A DNA stretch of 46,462 bases from an uncultured Eubacteriales bacterium (GCA_934481515.1 CAKSPO010000013.1:1-46462); one strand, 5' to 3'. Shown: positions 7,577-17,224, counted from the stretch's first letter. Numbers and translations: made by a program. The notes: generated from the sequence alone by a model not told the origin.

Positions 7577-8425
7577 ATGCGGCAGGAGACAGTGGACGGT
7601 GTGGTGGTTCGTGTCCGGGATACCGGCGATCATGACCGCTATCTTTCGGTGCTGACTGCCGAAAAAGGGCGGATTTCCATCCTTTCCAAGGGAAGCCATT
7701 CATTGCGGAGTGAGCAGTCAGCCATCAGCCAGCTTTATACGTATGCAAATTTTGAATATTACCGGCGGGGGGACTTCAACATCCTCCGCGGCGGCTCTCC
7801 GATCCGTACATTTTATGAGCTGAGCACAGACATCGACCGGCTGGATCTTGCGGCATATCTGTGCGACGTTGCTTTTGAACTGACGGACGAAGGGGAAGCG
7901 GCGGAGGAGATGCTCCGGATGCTGCTCAATTCCCTGCACGTCATTGCAGGAAACCTGCGGCCGCAGGAGATTGTCAAGGGAGCGTTTGAATTTCGCGCCG
8001 CCGCAATGTCCGGGTACACCCCGGATCTTTCCGGGTGCGCGGAATGCGGGAAGACGGAAGCGGAGCTGTTTTATCTGGATGTCATGAACGGTGCGCTTCT
8101 TTGCCCCGAATGCCTTCACGGACACGGAGGGAAAGAAAAGCAGCCGGCGGGGAGCACCTATTATGATGACCTGCGGGAGGCAGAAATCCTCTGCCCGGTA
8201 TCACCTTCGGTCACAGCTGCTTTGCGTTACTGCATTTCGGCACCGCTCGCACGGCTGTTTTCGTTTGAGCTTCACTCAGAGGAGGAGCGCCAGAGCTTTT
8301 CCAAGGCGGCGGAGACCTATCTGCTGTCGCATCTGGGGCGGGGCTTTGATTCTTTGAATTTTTATGAGACCATGCGAAGTGCTATGCAAAGTGCGAAAGC
8401 GCCGCATGAAGGGAAAAAATCATGA
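7577..8425 (+). CDS. recO: DNA repair protein RecO
   Basis: This is a 282-residue protein. An N-terminal OB-fold (VDGVVVRVRDTGDHDRYLSV, then KGRISILSKG) leads to a helical part with a four-cysteine zinc site (CAECG near residue 153 and CPEC about 30 residues later). RecO loads RecA with RecR and anneals SSB-coated strands. It starts four bases after era, and its stop overlaps mutS2 by ATGA. It is somewhat longer than the usual 240-250 residues. Confidence 0.92.
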   Translation: MRQETVDGVVVRVRDTGDHDRYLSVLTAEKGRISILSKGSHSLRSEQSAISQLYTYANFEYYRRGDFNILRGGSPIRTFYELSTDIDRLDLAAYLCDVAFELTDEGEAAEEMLRMLLNSLHVIAGNLRPQEIVKGAFEFRAAAMSGYTPDLSGCAECGKTEAELFYLDVMNGALLCPECLHGHGGKEKQPAGSTYYDDLREAEILCPVSPSVTAALRYCISAPLARLFSFELHSEEERQSFSKAAETYLLSHLGRGFDSLNFYETMRSAMQSAKAPHEGKKS

Positions 8426-10806
8426 GTTTTTCGGAAAAGACATTGACAACATTGGAGTTTGATAAAATCCGCCGGATGCTTGCGGAGTGCGCCCAGACTG
8501 AGGGCGCGCGGGCAAAAGCCATGTGCCTGCTTCCGTCGGACGATGAGACCGAAATCCGCCGTCGACTTCGCCGGACGACGGATGCAAAGCGTCTGACGGA
8601 TGCCAAGGGACTGCCGCCGTTCGGCTCGGTGGCGGATGTTTCCGACGCCTGTGAACGCGCGGTCAAGGGAGCGATGCTTTCCACGAGGGAACTTTTGGAA
8701 GTTGCCCGCGTTCTGCGTGCCGCCCGCGGTATGGCGGATTACAGCAAGGTAAATAAGCCATTTGATACGACGCTGGACGAATGGTTCGCGCGTCTGTTGC
8801 CTAACAGACATCTGGAGGAAGCAATTACCCGCTCCATTCTTGCGGAGGATATGATCGCAGATGAAGCAAGCCGGGAACTGGCGGATCTGCGGCGTAAAAT
8901 CCGGGAGGCAAATAACCGCATCAAGGAGACCTTGCAGCACTATATCAACGGCTCCTATTCCAAAATCCTTCAGGAAAATCTGGTCACGCTCCGCAACGGG
9001 CGGTACGTGCTTCCGGTCAAGGCGGAGTGCAAGAACGACCTGAAGGGACTGATTCACGACACCTCCTCCTCGGGGGCTACCATTTTTGTCGAACCGATGG
9101 CGATCGTCGATGCAAACAATGAATTGCGGGTTCTGCAGTCCAGGGAAGAGCACGAGATCGAGCGGATTCTGTTTGCGCTTTCCTCCGAGGTCGGAGCGGC
9201 ATCCGAATCTCTGCGCCTGAACTATTACAACATCACAGAGCTGGCGTTCTGCTTCGCATGCGCCGAGCTGTCCTCACGGATGAGGGGATGTGAGCCGGTG
9301 TTTTCCGACCGGCGGGAGCTGAATCTGCACCGTGCACGGCATCCGCTGATCGACCCGAAAAAGGTGGTACCCACCGACATCCGGCTTGGCGGAGCCTACG
9401 ATACCCTGATTATTACCGGTCCCAATACCGGAGGAAAAACAGTCACGCTGAAAACTGTCGGATTGCTTTCGCTGATGGCACAGGCGGGATTGCATATTCC
9501 TGCGGAGCCGGACTCCTCGGTCTGCGTGTTTCATAGAATCCTTGTGGACTTGGGGGATGAGCAGAGCATCGAACAGTCCCTTTCCACCTTTTCTTCGCAT
9601 ATGGTAAACATTGTCCGCGTGACCGAGGAGGTGGACGACCGCTCTCTGTGCCTGTTTGACGAGCTGGGCGCGGGAACAGACCCTGTAGAAGGCGCGGCAC
9701 TTGCCGTTGCCGTCATCGAAACGGTTCGGAGCAAGGGAGCAATGTGTGTGGCAACCACCCACTATACCGAGCTGAAAACGTATGCACTGCATACCGATGG
9801 CGTACAGAACGCTTCCTGCGAATTTGATGTTTCCACGCTTCGCCCGACCTACCGGCTGATGATCGGAACCCCCGGCAAATCCAACGCATTTGCCATTTCG
9901 GAAAAGCTCGGACTTTCAAAGGATATTATCCGGCTTGCACAGGCGCATGTCAACGGAGAGCAGAGGCAGTTTGAGGACGCCATCGCCAATTTGGAGCGTA
10001 CCCGACTGGAGGCGGAACGCGCCAAGGAAGAGGCACTGCAGCTGAAGGCGGAATACGAGCGGCTCAAGGCGGATGCCGAAAAGCAGATCCGGTCCCGCTT
10101 TGCGGAAGCAGAACGGGAAGCGGAACAAAACCGCAGGAAAGCACAGCAGATGCTGGACAGTGCCCGCATCTCCAGTGAGTTTGTGTTCGCCCAATTGGAA
10201 AAAGCGAAAAAAGCGGAAGAGGCAGGGCGCCTTTCCGAAGAATTGGATGATTCCAGACGCGCAGTCCGGAAGACAATCCGGGAAAGCGATGAAGCGGTCA
10301 ACCCCGTGGAGGAAAAGAAGAACGAAGCATATGTCCTGCCGCGGGATCTGAAATGCGGAGATAAGGTTTATATTGTCAACATTGACAAAGAGGGCGTGCT
10401 TCTGGAAACGCCGGATCGGAACGGCTCCGTTCTGGTGCAGGCGGGAATTATGAAAACCAGAACCAAGCTTTCCAATCTGCAGTTGATTGAAGAGAAGCCG
10501 CAGGTCATCCGCGGGAAAAAGAAGCAGGATGCTTCCACGTTTCATTTGTCCGCCGACCGGAATTTCCGGGACGAGATCGACCTACGCGGACGGATGGGCG
10601 ACGAAGGCTGGCAGGCAGTGGATAAATACCTTGACGAAGCCATCCTTGCCAATTTCAGGAAGGTTCGCCTGATTCACGGCAAGGGCACGGGTGCCCTGAA
10701 AAACGCACTCTGGAAGCATCTGAAATCGGATCCCCGCGTTGCGGACTTTCGGCTTGCCGCCTATGGCGAGGGTGACGGAGGCGTTACCGTGGTAGAGCTG
10801 AAATAA
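8422..10806 (+). CDS. mutS2: Endonuclease MutS2
   Basis: This is a 794-residue protein, close to the family norm of about 785. The order is an N-terminal helical lever/core region, the ATPase with GPNTGGKT near residue 333 and DELGAGTDP near 412, a long coiled coil (about 510-600, rich in E, A, K and R), and a C-terminal Smr domain (about 710-794) with IDLRGRMG and HGKGTGAL. MutS2 acts on recombination intermediates and on collided ribosomes. It lacks the MutS mismatch-recognition domain, as expected. It is coupled to recO by a 4-base overlap and ends the housekeeping operon. Confidence 0.96.
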   Translation: MSFSEKTLTTLEFDKIRRMLAECAQTEGARAKAMCLLPSDDETEIRRRLRRTTDAKRLTDAKGLPPFGSVADVSDACERAVKGAMLSTRELLEVARVLRAARGMADYSKVNKPFDTTLDEWFARLLPNRHLEEAITRSILAEDMIADEASRELADLRRKIREANNRIKETLQHYINGSYSKILQENLVTLRNGRYVLPVKAECKNDLKGLIHDTSSSGATIFVEPMAIVDANNELRVLQSREEHEIERILFALSSEVGAASESLRLNYYNITELAFCFACAELSSRMRGCEPVFSDRRELNLHRARHPLIDPKKVVPTDIRLGGAYDTLIITGPNTGGKTVTLKTVGLLSLMAQAGLHIPAEPDSSVCVFHRILVDLGDEQSIEQSLSTFSSHMVNIVRVTEEVDDRSLCLFDELGAGTDPVEGAALAVAVIETVRSKGAMCVATTHYTELKTYALHTDGVQNASCEFDVSTLRPTYRLMIGTPGKSNAFAISEKLGLSKDIIRLAQAHVNGEQRQFEDAIANLERTRLEAERAKEEALQLKAEYERLKADAEKQIRSRFAEAEREAEQNRRKAQQMLDSARISSEFVFAQLEKAKKAEEAGRLSEELDDSRRAVRKTIRESDEAVNPVEEKKNEAYVLPRDLKCGDKVYIVNIDKEGVLLETPDRNGSVLVQAGIMKTRTKLSNLQLIEEKPQVIRGKKKQDASTFHLSADRNFRDEIDLRGRMGDEGWQAVDKYLDEAILANFRKVRLIHGKGTGALKNALWKHLKSDPRVADFRLAAYGEGDGGVTVVELK

Positions 10807-10856
10807 TGCATAAATATCGTTTACAAAAAAATAAATCTGACAGGAGAGACTGAAAA

Positions 10857-11600
10857 ATGAAAAAAATCAACGTAACCGTGTGGAACGAATTCCGGCACGA
10901 GAAAACCAATGATGAGGTCAAAAAGCTTTACCCGGACGGTATTCACGCCTTCATCAAATCCTTTTTGGACAAAAATGAAGATATGAATGTCCGTATCGCA
11001 TCGCTGGATGAGCCGGAGCAGGGACTTCCGGAAGAGGTGCTGAACTCCACGGATGTGCTTCTCTGGTGGGGACACATGGCACACCGGGAGGTGGACGATG
11101 CTCTGGTGGAGCGCATCCGTCAGCGTGTGTATACCGGAAAAATGGGCTTCATCGCCCTGCATTCGGCGCATCACTCCAAGCCCTTCTGCGCCATCGTCGG
11201 AACCAACGGCCACCTCAGCTGGGGCAGAGAGCAGAAGGAAATCATCTGGACACTGATGCCGGGGCATGAGATTGCGGCGGGAATTCCGGATCATTTCCTT
11301 CTGGAAAGCGAGGAGCTGTACAGCGAACCGTTCTACATCCCACAACCGGACGCACTGATTTTCGGCGGCTGGTTTGAGGACGGCCACATCATGCGCTCCG
11401 GCGCGTGCTTCTATCGCGGAGCCGGAAAAGTGTTTTACTTCCAGCCCGGACATGAGACCCGTCCCGCGTACTATCATCCGATGGTACAGCGGATCATCAC
11501 CAACGCCATTCGCTGGGCAAAGCCGAACGAATTCGGCTACTCCATTGAGGATTGCACACTGCACATCATTAAAAAGACCACGGACGAGTTTGCGGAATGA
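10857..11600 (+). CDS. ThuA-like domain protein
   Basis: This is a 247-residue cytoplasmic protein with no signal peptide. The pattern VTVWNEFRHEK, then DVLLWWGHMAHREV, GFIALHSAHHSKPF and YFQPGHETRP fits ThuA, a class I glutamine amidotransferase-like fold first linked to trehalose use in rhizobia. ThuA proteins are common beside sugar transporters and oxidoreductases. Here a strong terminator separates it from the ABC importer downstream. GACAGGAGAG precedes the ATG. The biochemical activity is unknown; the family call is good. Confidence 0.85.
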   Translation: MKKINVTVWNEFRHEKTNDEVKKLYPDGIHAFIKSFLDKNEDMNVRIASLDEPEQGLPEEVLNSTDVLLWWGHMAHREVDDALVERIRQRVYTGKMGFIALHSAHHSKPFCAIVGTNGHLSWGREQKEIIWTLMPGHEIAAGIPDHFLLESEELYSEPFYIPQPDALIFGGWFEDGHIMRSGACFYRGAGKVFYFQPGHETRPAYYHPMVQRIITNAIRWAKPNEFGYSIEDCTLHIIKKTTDEFAE

Positions 11601-11616
11601 ATTTGAAAGAACCTTC

Positions 11617-11667
11617 AAAAAAACAGGAAGGGCGTACCCTTTACGGATACGCCCTTCCTGTTTTTTT
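11617..11667. terminator. Strong intrinsic terminator after the ThuA-like gene
   Basis: The arms 11617-11636 and 11648-11667 are perfect complements (core ACAGGAAGGGCGTA) around an 11-base loop, with A7 on the left and T7 on the right. It can act in both directions. Confidence 0.92.
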
Positions 11668-11806
11668 ACACAGAAAAAAAGCCAAAGAACAAAAATTCAG
11701 AAAACGGTTTTGCATTTTTGCGCACGTATAAAAACGGCTGTTTCCGGTCAAGATAGGATGGAAAAGAATCGGCAAAAAATCCGAAAAACCGGAAAAGGGG
11801 TGCGGC

Positions 11807-13354
11807 ATGAAGGAAGAAGCAAAAGTGGAAAAGAGCGGGAGCATTCTTCTTGAAATCCGGAATATGACAAAGACGTTCGGACCAGTTACGGCATTGGATC
11901 GCGTGAATCTGACGGTGCGGCGCGGGGAAATCCGCGGACTGATCGGAGAGAACGGCTCCGGGAAATCGACGGTTACTTCCATTTTTGCCGGAATGCAGCC
12001 GGCGGACAGCGGAAGCATGCTGTTTCACGGGAAGCCGTGGGAGCCGCATACCATGACGGAAGCCCTGCAAAACGGGATCGGAATGATCGTACAGGAGAGC
12101 GGAACCGTACCGGGAATTACCGTTGCGGAAAATCTGTTTCTGTGTCGCACGCAGGAGTTTTCCTCTTTCCGGTCCCCCTCCGGAAAACAGTTCGGATGGA
12201 TCCGCGGGAAGGAACTGCGCCGTGCCGCCGAGGAGGCGCTGAATGACATCGGCGCCGGGCATATCAAGGCGGATGCCATCACATCTTCCTTGGATATGAT
12301 GGATCGGAAGCTGTTGGAAATTGCGAAGGTTTGGATGCGGAAGCCGGAAATTCTGGTGGTGGATGAGACCACCACGGCGCTCTCGCAAAAGGGACGGGAG
12401 ATCATTTACGGATTGATGGAACGGATGAAGGCGTCCGGCGGCGCAGTGGTCTTTATTTCCCACGATCTGGAGGAAATCACCGAAAGGTGCGATACCTTAA
12501 CGGTTTTGCGGGACGGAAAGATTATCCGGACTTTTGAGAAAGAGGAATTTGACCCGGATCAGATTCGCACCGCAATGATCGGGAGGGAAATGCGCGGGGA
12601 ATATTACCGCACCGATCCGCTTCCGTCGCGCGGGGAGCAGGTTGCGCTGGAGGCGAGAGAACTGTCCTGCGGCGACCGGGTGCAGAAGGTCTCGTTCTGC
12701 GCTTATGAGGGGGAAATTCTTGGAATCGGAGGACTCTCCGACTGCGGTATGCATCTTTTGGGAAAGCTTTTGTACGGTGCTGTCCGACCGGATGGCGGAG
12801 AGGTGCTGGTGCGCGGGGAGCCGTTGCATCGCCCGGCACAGGCGATGGCGCAAAAGGTCGGCTATGTCGCCAAGGATCGGGATACGGAATCGCTTTGCAC
12901 CGGAGCCTCCATTCGGCAGAACATTGCCATCGCGGGAATTCCGCTGTTTTCCGCCGGAGGCGTCTGGGTCTTGCCGGGGAAGGAGAAGAAATATGTTCGC
13001 CGACAGATTGATTTCATGAAGATCAAGTGCGTCTCCATGAATCAGCCGGTGTTTCAGCTGTCCGGCGGAAACAAACAGAAGGTCGTTTTCGGAAAATGGA
13101 TCGGGGCAGGCTCCGAAATCCTGATTCTGGATTGCCCGACGCGGGGAATCGATATCGGAGTCAAGCAAACCATGTATCAGCTGATGCGGCGGATGAAGGA
13201 AGAGGGAAAAACCATCCTGATGATCTCGGAAGAACTGACGGAGCTGATCGGAATGTCGGATCGGTTGCTGATTATGAAAAACGGACGCATTTCCAAGGAA
13301 TTTCCGAGAAGCCCTGATCTGGATGACGCAAAGATTATCCGGTATATGATCTGA
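11807..13354 (+). CDS. CUT2/BMP-type sugar or nucleoside ABC importer, double ATPase
   Basis: This is a 515-residue protein with two fused nucleotide-binding domains, as in RbsA, MglA or NupO. Domain 1 has Walker A GENGSGKST (47-55) and Walker B with DE at 186-187, but its signature is degraded (SSLDMMDRKLLEIAK). Domain 2 has an intact signature LSGGNKQKV, a degraded Walker A (GIGGLSDCGMHLLG) and Walker B DCPTRGID, with cysteine in place of the catalytic glutamate (C443). One composite ATP site is therefore complete and the other is dead, an extreme form of what this family shows. Two permeases and a binding protein follow on the same strand. Confidence 0.9.
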   Translation: MKEEAKVEKSGSILLEIRNMTKTFGPVTALDRVNLTVRRGEIRGLIGENGSGKSTVTSIFAGMQPADSGSMLFHGKPWEPHTMTEALQNGIGMIVQESGTVPGITVAENLFLCRTQEFSSFRSPSGKQFGWIRGKELRRAAEEALNDIGAGHIKADAITSSLDMMDRKLLEIAKVWMRKPEILVVDETTTALSQKGREIIYGLMERMKASGGAVVFISHDLEEITERCDTLTVLRDGKIIRTFEKEEFDPDQIRTAMIGREMRGEYYRTDPLPSRGEQVALEARELSCGDRVQKVSFCAYEGEILGIGGLSDCGMHLLGKLLYGAVRPDGGEVLVRGEPLHRPAQAMAQKVGYVAKDRDTESLCTGASIRQNIAIAGIPLFSAGGVWVLPGKEKKYVRRQIDFMKIKCVSMNQPVFQLSGGNKQKVVFGKWIGAGSEILILDCPTRGIDIGVKQTMYQLMRRMKEEGKTILMISEELTELIGMSDRLLIMKNGRISKEFPRSPDLDDAKIIRYMI

Positions 13355-13374
13355 AAGAAAGGAAACAAGAGGCT

Positions 13375-14388
13375 ATGAATTTGCAGGGGGAAGCTTTGCA
13401 AACCGGGCAGATAAGGCTGGAGGAAAGACGGAAACGCGCCCGTCGGGCAGAGGTGCTGGTCGGTCTGATTCCCGTGATCGCCTGTGTTCTTCTCGGAATT
13501 TTTTATCTGATCGCTGCCGCCGTCCGGGGCTATGATCTGGGAATCGGCTTTTCGGTGGTTGTCTCCAACGCGACCCCGGTGGCACTGGTCGCAACAGGCG
13601 CAACGTTTATTTTTACTTCCGGCTCCTTCGACCTTTCCCTCGGCGCCAATATGCTGGTCAGCGCACTGCTGGGGGCGCTGGTCGCGAGGCAGACGGGAAA
13701 CCTGTTTCTGATGCTTGCGGTCACATTTCTGACGGCAATTCTGCTCAGCGTGCTCAATGCACTGCTTGCCACGTTTTTCAATCTTCCGGTATTCATTATG
13801 ACCATCGTAATGATGAACGTGTATCAGGCGGCGTCTACACTGATTCTCAGTTCACTCGGCACCAATGCGTCGCTGTCGGTACCGCTTTCCATGGTTTCCG
13901 GACTCAATCAGACCGGCTTCCGGGTGCTGCTGCTCGTGGGATTTGAAGCGTTCTGCTGTGTGGTATTTTATCTGTTGCCCGTCGGCAGACGTCAACAGTT
14001 TCTCGGCGGAAACCCGCTTTGCGCCTATCTTTCGGGAATCCGCGCAAAGCCGCTGACCGTCTTGTCGTTTGCTCTTGCCGGTATCGGCATCGGGCTTGCG
14101 GCGTTTGCCATGGCGGTGGAAACGCCGACGCTGTCCGCTTCCTCCGGCTCCTCCGTCGGTATGAACATGCTGATTGCATTGGTGTTTGGCGGAATGAAGA
14201 TGAGCGGCGGTCCCGGCTCCCGGATGTACGCGGCAATGCTGGGAGCGTTCAGCATGGCGTTTCTGGATGCTTTTATGAATATTTTCGTCACCGGGAGCTG
14301 GTATCTCCAAATTGTAAAGGGTGTGCTTTTTGTAACGGTCGTGTTCCTCTTTTCTCTGGCGGGACGACCGAAGCTGTTGGAGCGCTGA
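13375..14388 (+). CDS. CUT2-type ABC importer permease 1
   Basis: This is a 337-residue protein with about nine to ten membrane segments. TFIFTSGSFDLSLGANMLVS and the loop ALVFGGMKMSGGPGS are the family's typical glycine-rich motifs (compare RbsC and YufP). GAAAGGAAACAAGAGGCT precedes the ATG, 20 bases after the ATPase gene. With the permease at 15676 it probably forms a heterodimeric channel. Confidence 0.9.
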   Translation: MNLQGEALQTGQIRLEERRKRARRAEVLVGLIPVIACVLLGIFYLIAAAVRGYDLGIGFSVVVSNATPVALVATGATFIFTSGSFDLSLGANMLVSALLGALVARQTGNLFLMLAVTFLTAILLSVLNALLATFFNLPVFIMTIVMMNVYQAASTLILSSLGTNASLSVPLSMVSGLNQTGFRVLLLVGFEAFCCVVFYLLPVGRRQQFLGGNPLCAYLSGIRAKPLTVLSFALAGIGIGLAAFAMAVETPTLSASSGSSVGMNMLIALVFGGMKMSGGPGSRMYAAMLGAFSMAFLDAFMNIFVTGSWYLQIVKGVLFVTVVFLFSLAGRPKLLER

Positions 14389-14430
14389 CCGAAATTTCAA
14401 AGAGAAATTTATTTTCGGAAAGGAAAAAAC

Positions 14431-15657
14431 ATGAAAAAACAGAAAATCCGGCGCTTTACGGCGCTGCTTTTGACCTTCCTTTTGCTCTTACCCACGGCGG
14501 TTCTGTTTTCTTCCTGCATGGGAGGGAAGAGCGATGTCAGGATTGGAGTCCTGCGGGAGGACGACAGCTCCGGAGAAGCGGGCGCATGGGAAAAATATCT
14601 GCGCAGTCTTGCATCGGATTATAATTTTGAGATTGATTTTACCACAACAAACAGCTCCGCCTCCGAGGTTTCTGCCATCAATACCTATGCCTCCAAAGGA
14701 TATCGGGCGATTCTGCTTTTCTCGGATGACGATATTGTGGCATCGGTAACGGCAGCGTCTGCCAAAAAGATGTATGTAGTGTGCCCAACCGGGTATCTGA
14801 ACGATGATATTTACGACCAGATTAAAAATATGGAGTATTTCCTCGGCTCCGTTGCACCGGATCTGGATACCGAATATGCCGCCGGCTATCAGATGGCGAA
14901 GTATTTTGTGGAAGAGCGCGGACAGACCTCTTTTACGATATTTGGCGGTGCCACCTCCTACGGGGCACAGATGCACATTCAGCGCCTGTCCGGTATGCTT
15001 GCATACCTTTGCGAGGATCCGGATACCTCCTATGCGGGGGAGACTGCAAGGGAAAAGCTTGTTGCAAAGGTTGCGGGAACCGGAGTCAATCCTGCCAACT
15101 TTACCAGTAAGAAATACCGGATTACCGGATATATGGACGGCTTTGCCTTTGATGATGCCTTTTCCACCAAGCTGACCAACAGCCTGGAGGCGGGCGGAAC
15201 CTGTATCCTTTCCGTAGGCGCGGGCGACGTGATTACCAAGACCGCATACGGAATCGTTTCCGCAAATTCCAAAATCCCGTCTTTCCTTTCCGGCGGCGTG
15301 GATGCCATTACCGCGGACTACGCGGAGTGCTTTGATCTCGGCTACAGCTATGACAGCGGGAAATTCGCGTCCGCGATGGGACCGGGGCTTGTGATGGTGC
15401 TCAGTGCACTGGACGGGAAGAAGATTACGGACGACGACGGAACGCCCCCGCGGATCGGAATGAATTATTGGGTCGCCACCAGCCGTGATTCCCTGGAAAA
15501 AATGCTGGAATCGGACAACGAAAAGAACGGGTACTGCTACGATAAGACGATACTGGATCATTTCATCGGTCAGGGGTATGCCGAGCTGGTTCGCCTGTGT
15601 CGGGCGGATTATGCCGGAGCCGTTGCCATCCACGATTCCTATCATACGGAAAAATAA
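14431..15657 (+). CDS. Substrate-binding lipoprotein of the ABC importer
   Basis: This is a 408-residue protein. The lipoprotein signal peptide is clear: basic start, hydrophobic run of leucines, lipobox LFSSC with lipidated cysteine at residue 29. The mature part starts VRIGVLREDDSS and has the periplasmic-binding-protein layout, for example ASKGYRAILLFSDDD and later CILSVGAGDVI. It catches the ligand outside the cell and delivers it to the two permeases. The ligand is not readable from sequence; sugars and nucleosides are the usual ones for this transporter class. Confidence 0.85.
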   Translation: MKKQKIRRFTALLLTFLLLLPTAVLFSSCMGGKSDVRIGVLREDDSSGEAGAWEKYLRSLASDYNFEIDFTTTNSSASEVSAINTYASKGYRAILLFSDDDIVASVTAASAKKMYVVCPTGYLNDDIYDQIKNMEYFLGSVAPDLDTEYAAGYQMAKYFVEERGQTSFTIFGGATSYGAQMHIQRLSGMLAYLCEDPDTSYAGETAREKLVAKVAGTGVNPANFTSKKYRITGYMDGFAFDDAFSTKLTNSLEAGGTCILSVGAGDVITKTAYGIVSANSKIPSFLSGGVDAITADYAECFDLGYSYDSGKFASAMGPGLVMVLSALDGKKITDDDGTPPRIGMNYWVATSRDSLEKMLESDNEKNGYCYDKTILDHFIGQGYAELVRLCRADYAGAVAIHDSYHTEK

Positions 15658-15675
15658 ATCAACCGGAGAAGAAAA

Positions 15676-16725
15676 ATGAAAGCCTCAAGCGTCATCCGAA
15701 AAAGTGCCGGAGCGATGTCTCTGCCGCTGTTGACCCTGCTTCTGATGTCGGTGGTTTGCCGGATTGCCGGAAGCGCGCTGTTCACAGGGGTCAGTACCTT
15801 CCAACTTTATACCCGCGGACTTGCCTTCGTACTCCTGCTCGCCTTCGGAATGTCCGTCAATATGCACACCGGGCGGTTTGATTTTTCGGCGGGTGCCGTA
15901 ATGCTTCTTTCTGGTATCGTAGGAGCGCAGCTCTCCTATTCCTCAGGGCTTGGACCCGTTGCCATGTTTTTCATCAGCGTGTTGACGGGAGCGCTCACCG
16001 GGGGGCTCACGGGGCTGCTGTATGTTTCACTGCGCCTGCCGCCGGTCATCATCGGACTCGGAATGACCTTGGTTCTGGAAGGCGTTGCGGCAATCATCAC
16101 GGACGGATGTAAGCCGGTCGGCTTCGGAACCGACAGCTCCTATTACCGGTTTGCCATTACCATACCGGCAATGCTCCTCATCTGCGCCGGAGCACTTGTC
16201 CTGATGGTTGTCCTGTTCCATTATACTGCATTCGGTTACAATTACCGCGCCCTGCAAACGGGACAGCAGATTTCGGTAAACACGGGCGTGCAGGAAAAGC
16301 AGAATGCGGTTCTGTGCTATCTGATTGCCGGAATCATGTTCGGCGGGGCAGGGGCGATTTCGGTCTGCTCGACCAACGGAATCACTCCGACCATCAATTT
16401 TTCCAGCATCGGCTCCATTTTCAGCTGTTTCCTGCCGCTGTTCTTTTCCGGCTTTATCGAAAAATTCTGCAACAAACAGCTGGCGGTTTTCCTCGGCTGT
16501 ATTGCCTATGAGTTTATCCGGATCGGATTCGGGCAGATCAGCTTCCGCGTTTCGGCGTTCACGCCGGATGTCTATAGCGTTGTAGAAGCACTGATTCTGG
16601 TGCTGTTCCTGATTTATCTGAACAATGAGACCACGGTACAGAACCTTTTCCGCTTCCGCCGGGATCGCACGGCACATCCGCGTGTCGCAGAGGAACGTCA
16701 GACCAAGCAGGAGAAAACTCCCTGA
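15676..16725 (+). CDS. CUT2-type ABC importer permease 2
   Basis: This is a 349-residue protein with about ten membrane segments, only distantly similar to permease 1. Motifs include FGMSVNMHTGRFDFSAGAVM, the counterpart of the SFDLSLG block of permease 1, and GIMFGGAGAISV. The C-terminus is basic and cytoplasmic. CCGGAGAAG precedes the ATG. It is the last gene of the importer operon; a hairpin with a T-run follows. Confidence 0.88.
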   Translation: MKASSVIRKSAGAMSLPLLTLLLMSVVCRIAGSALFTGVSTFQLYTRGLAFVLLLAFGMSVNMHTGRFDFSAGAVMLLSGIVGAQLSYSSGLGPVAMFFISVLTGALTGGLTGLLYVSLRLPPVIIGLGMTLVLEGVAAIITDGCKPVGFGTDSSYYRFAITIPAMLLICAGALVLMVVLFHYTAFGYNYRALQTGQQISVNTGVQEKQNAVLCYLIAGIMFGGAGAISVCSTNGITPTINFSSIGSIFSCFLPLFFSGFIEKFCNKQLAVFLGCIAYEFIRIGFGQISFRVSAFTPDVYSVVEALILVLFLIYLNNETTVQNLFRFRRDRTAHPRVAEERQTKQEKTP

Positions 16726-16737
16726 ATTTCCCGAATC

Positions 16738-16799
16738 AGCGGCGGCATTCGCATCCGGAAGCAAAGGCGTTCGGAGCCGATGCCGCTTCTTTTTTTCTT
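16738..16799 (+). terminator. Probable terminator of the importer operon
   Basis: GCGGCAT (left) pairs with ATGCCGC (right, 16780-16786), with an inner TCCG/CGGA pairing, and is followed by CTTTTTTTTC. The stem is interrupted, so this is weaker than the other terminators in the window. Confidence 0.6.
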
Positions 16800-16876
16800 C
16801 CTTCAAAAAAGGCTTGCTTTTTTCGGAAGAATATGGTATGATAAATGTCGGAAATCCATCCGGTTTTGTCAGTTAA

Positions 16877-16900
16877 ACATTTGAGCAAATATTCAAATGT
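16877..16900. promoter_or_regulatory. ArsR/CadC-type operator, distal copy
   Basis: ACATTTGA at 16877-16884 and TCAAATGT at 16893-16900 are exact inverted repeats separated by eight bases. The half-site matches the one in the proximal operator, so it is a likely second binding site for the ArsR-family protein encoded at 19131. Confidence 0.6.
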
Positions 16901-16913
16901 TTTTAAAAACCCC

Positions 16914-16942
16914 TTGACAAATCCGATTCTCCGTGATACAAT
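16914..16942 (+). promoter_or_regulatory. Sigma-A promoter of the metal-efflux operon
   Basis: The -35 is TTGACA (16914-16919) and the -10 is TACAAT (16937-16942) with a 17-base spacer. Operator-like palindromes lie on both sides. Confidence 0.88.
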
Positions 16943-16944
16943 AC

Positions 16945-16964
16945 GTTTGAACAGTTGTTCAAAT
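16945..16964. promoter_or_regulatory. ArsR/CadC-type operator, promoter-proximal
   Basis: GTTTGAACA-GT-TGTTCAAAT is a near-perfect 9-2-9 inverted repeat, matching the TTGAACA/TGTTCAA pattern bound by SmtB/CadC/CzrA-type repressors. It covers the expected transcription start, so binding should block the operon until metal releases the repressor. Confidence 0.8.
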
Positions 16965-16987
16965 GATAAATTCAGGAGAAATGAAAG

Positions 16988-17206
16988 ATGAAAAAGACTT
17001 ACCGGATTGAAGTGGATTGCGCCAACTGCGCCAACAAAATGGAAGAGGCTGCCAAAAAGACCGCGGGCGTCAAGGATGTCACCGTCAATTTTATGACGCT
17101 GAAAATGAATGTAGAGTTTGAGGACGGAGCGGATCCCGCAGCCGTGATGAAGCAGGTTCTGAAGAATTGCAGGAAGGTAGAAGACGACTGCGACATTTAT
17201 CTGTAA
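16988..17206 (+). CDS. Free-standing HMA-domain metal-binding protein
   Basis: This is a 72-residue protein, a single heavy-metal-associated domain with the metal-binding pair C11-x-x-C14 in VDCANCANKMEEA. In related systems this domain is the N-terminal part of the P1B ATPase; here it is a separate gene directly upstream of an ATPase that lacks it, so it likely hands metal to that pump. CAGGAGAA lies upstream of the ATG. The acidic tail with EDDCD adds another cysteine and possible ligands. Zinc or cadmium is more likely than copper, judged from the CadC-type repressor and the CPC pump (inference). Confidence 0.9.
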   Translation: MKKTYRIEVDCANCANKMEEAAKKTAGVKDVTVNFMTLKMNVEFEDGADPAAVMKQVLKNCRKVEDDCDIYL

Positions 17207-17224
17207 AGAGGGGAGTGCTGTTTT

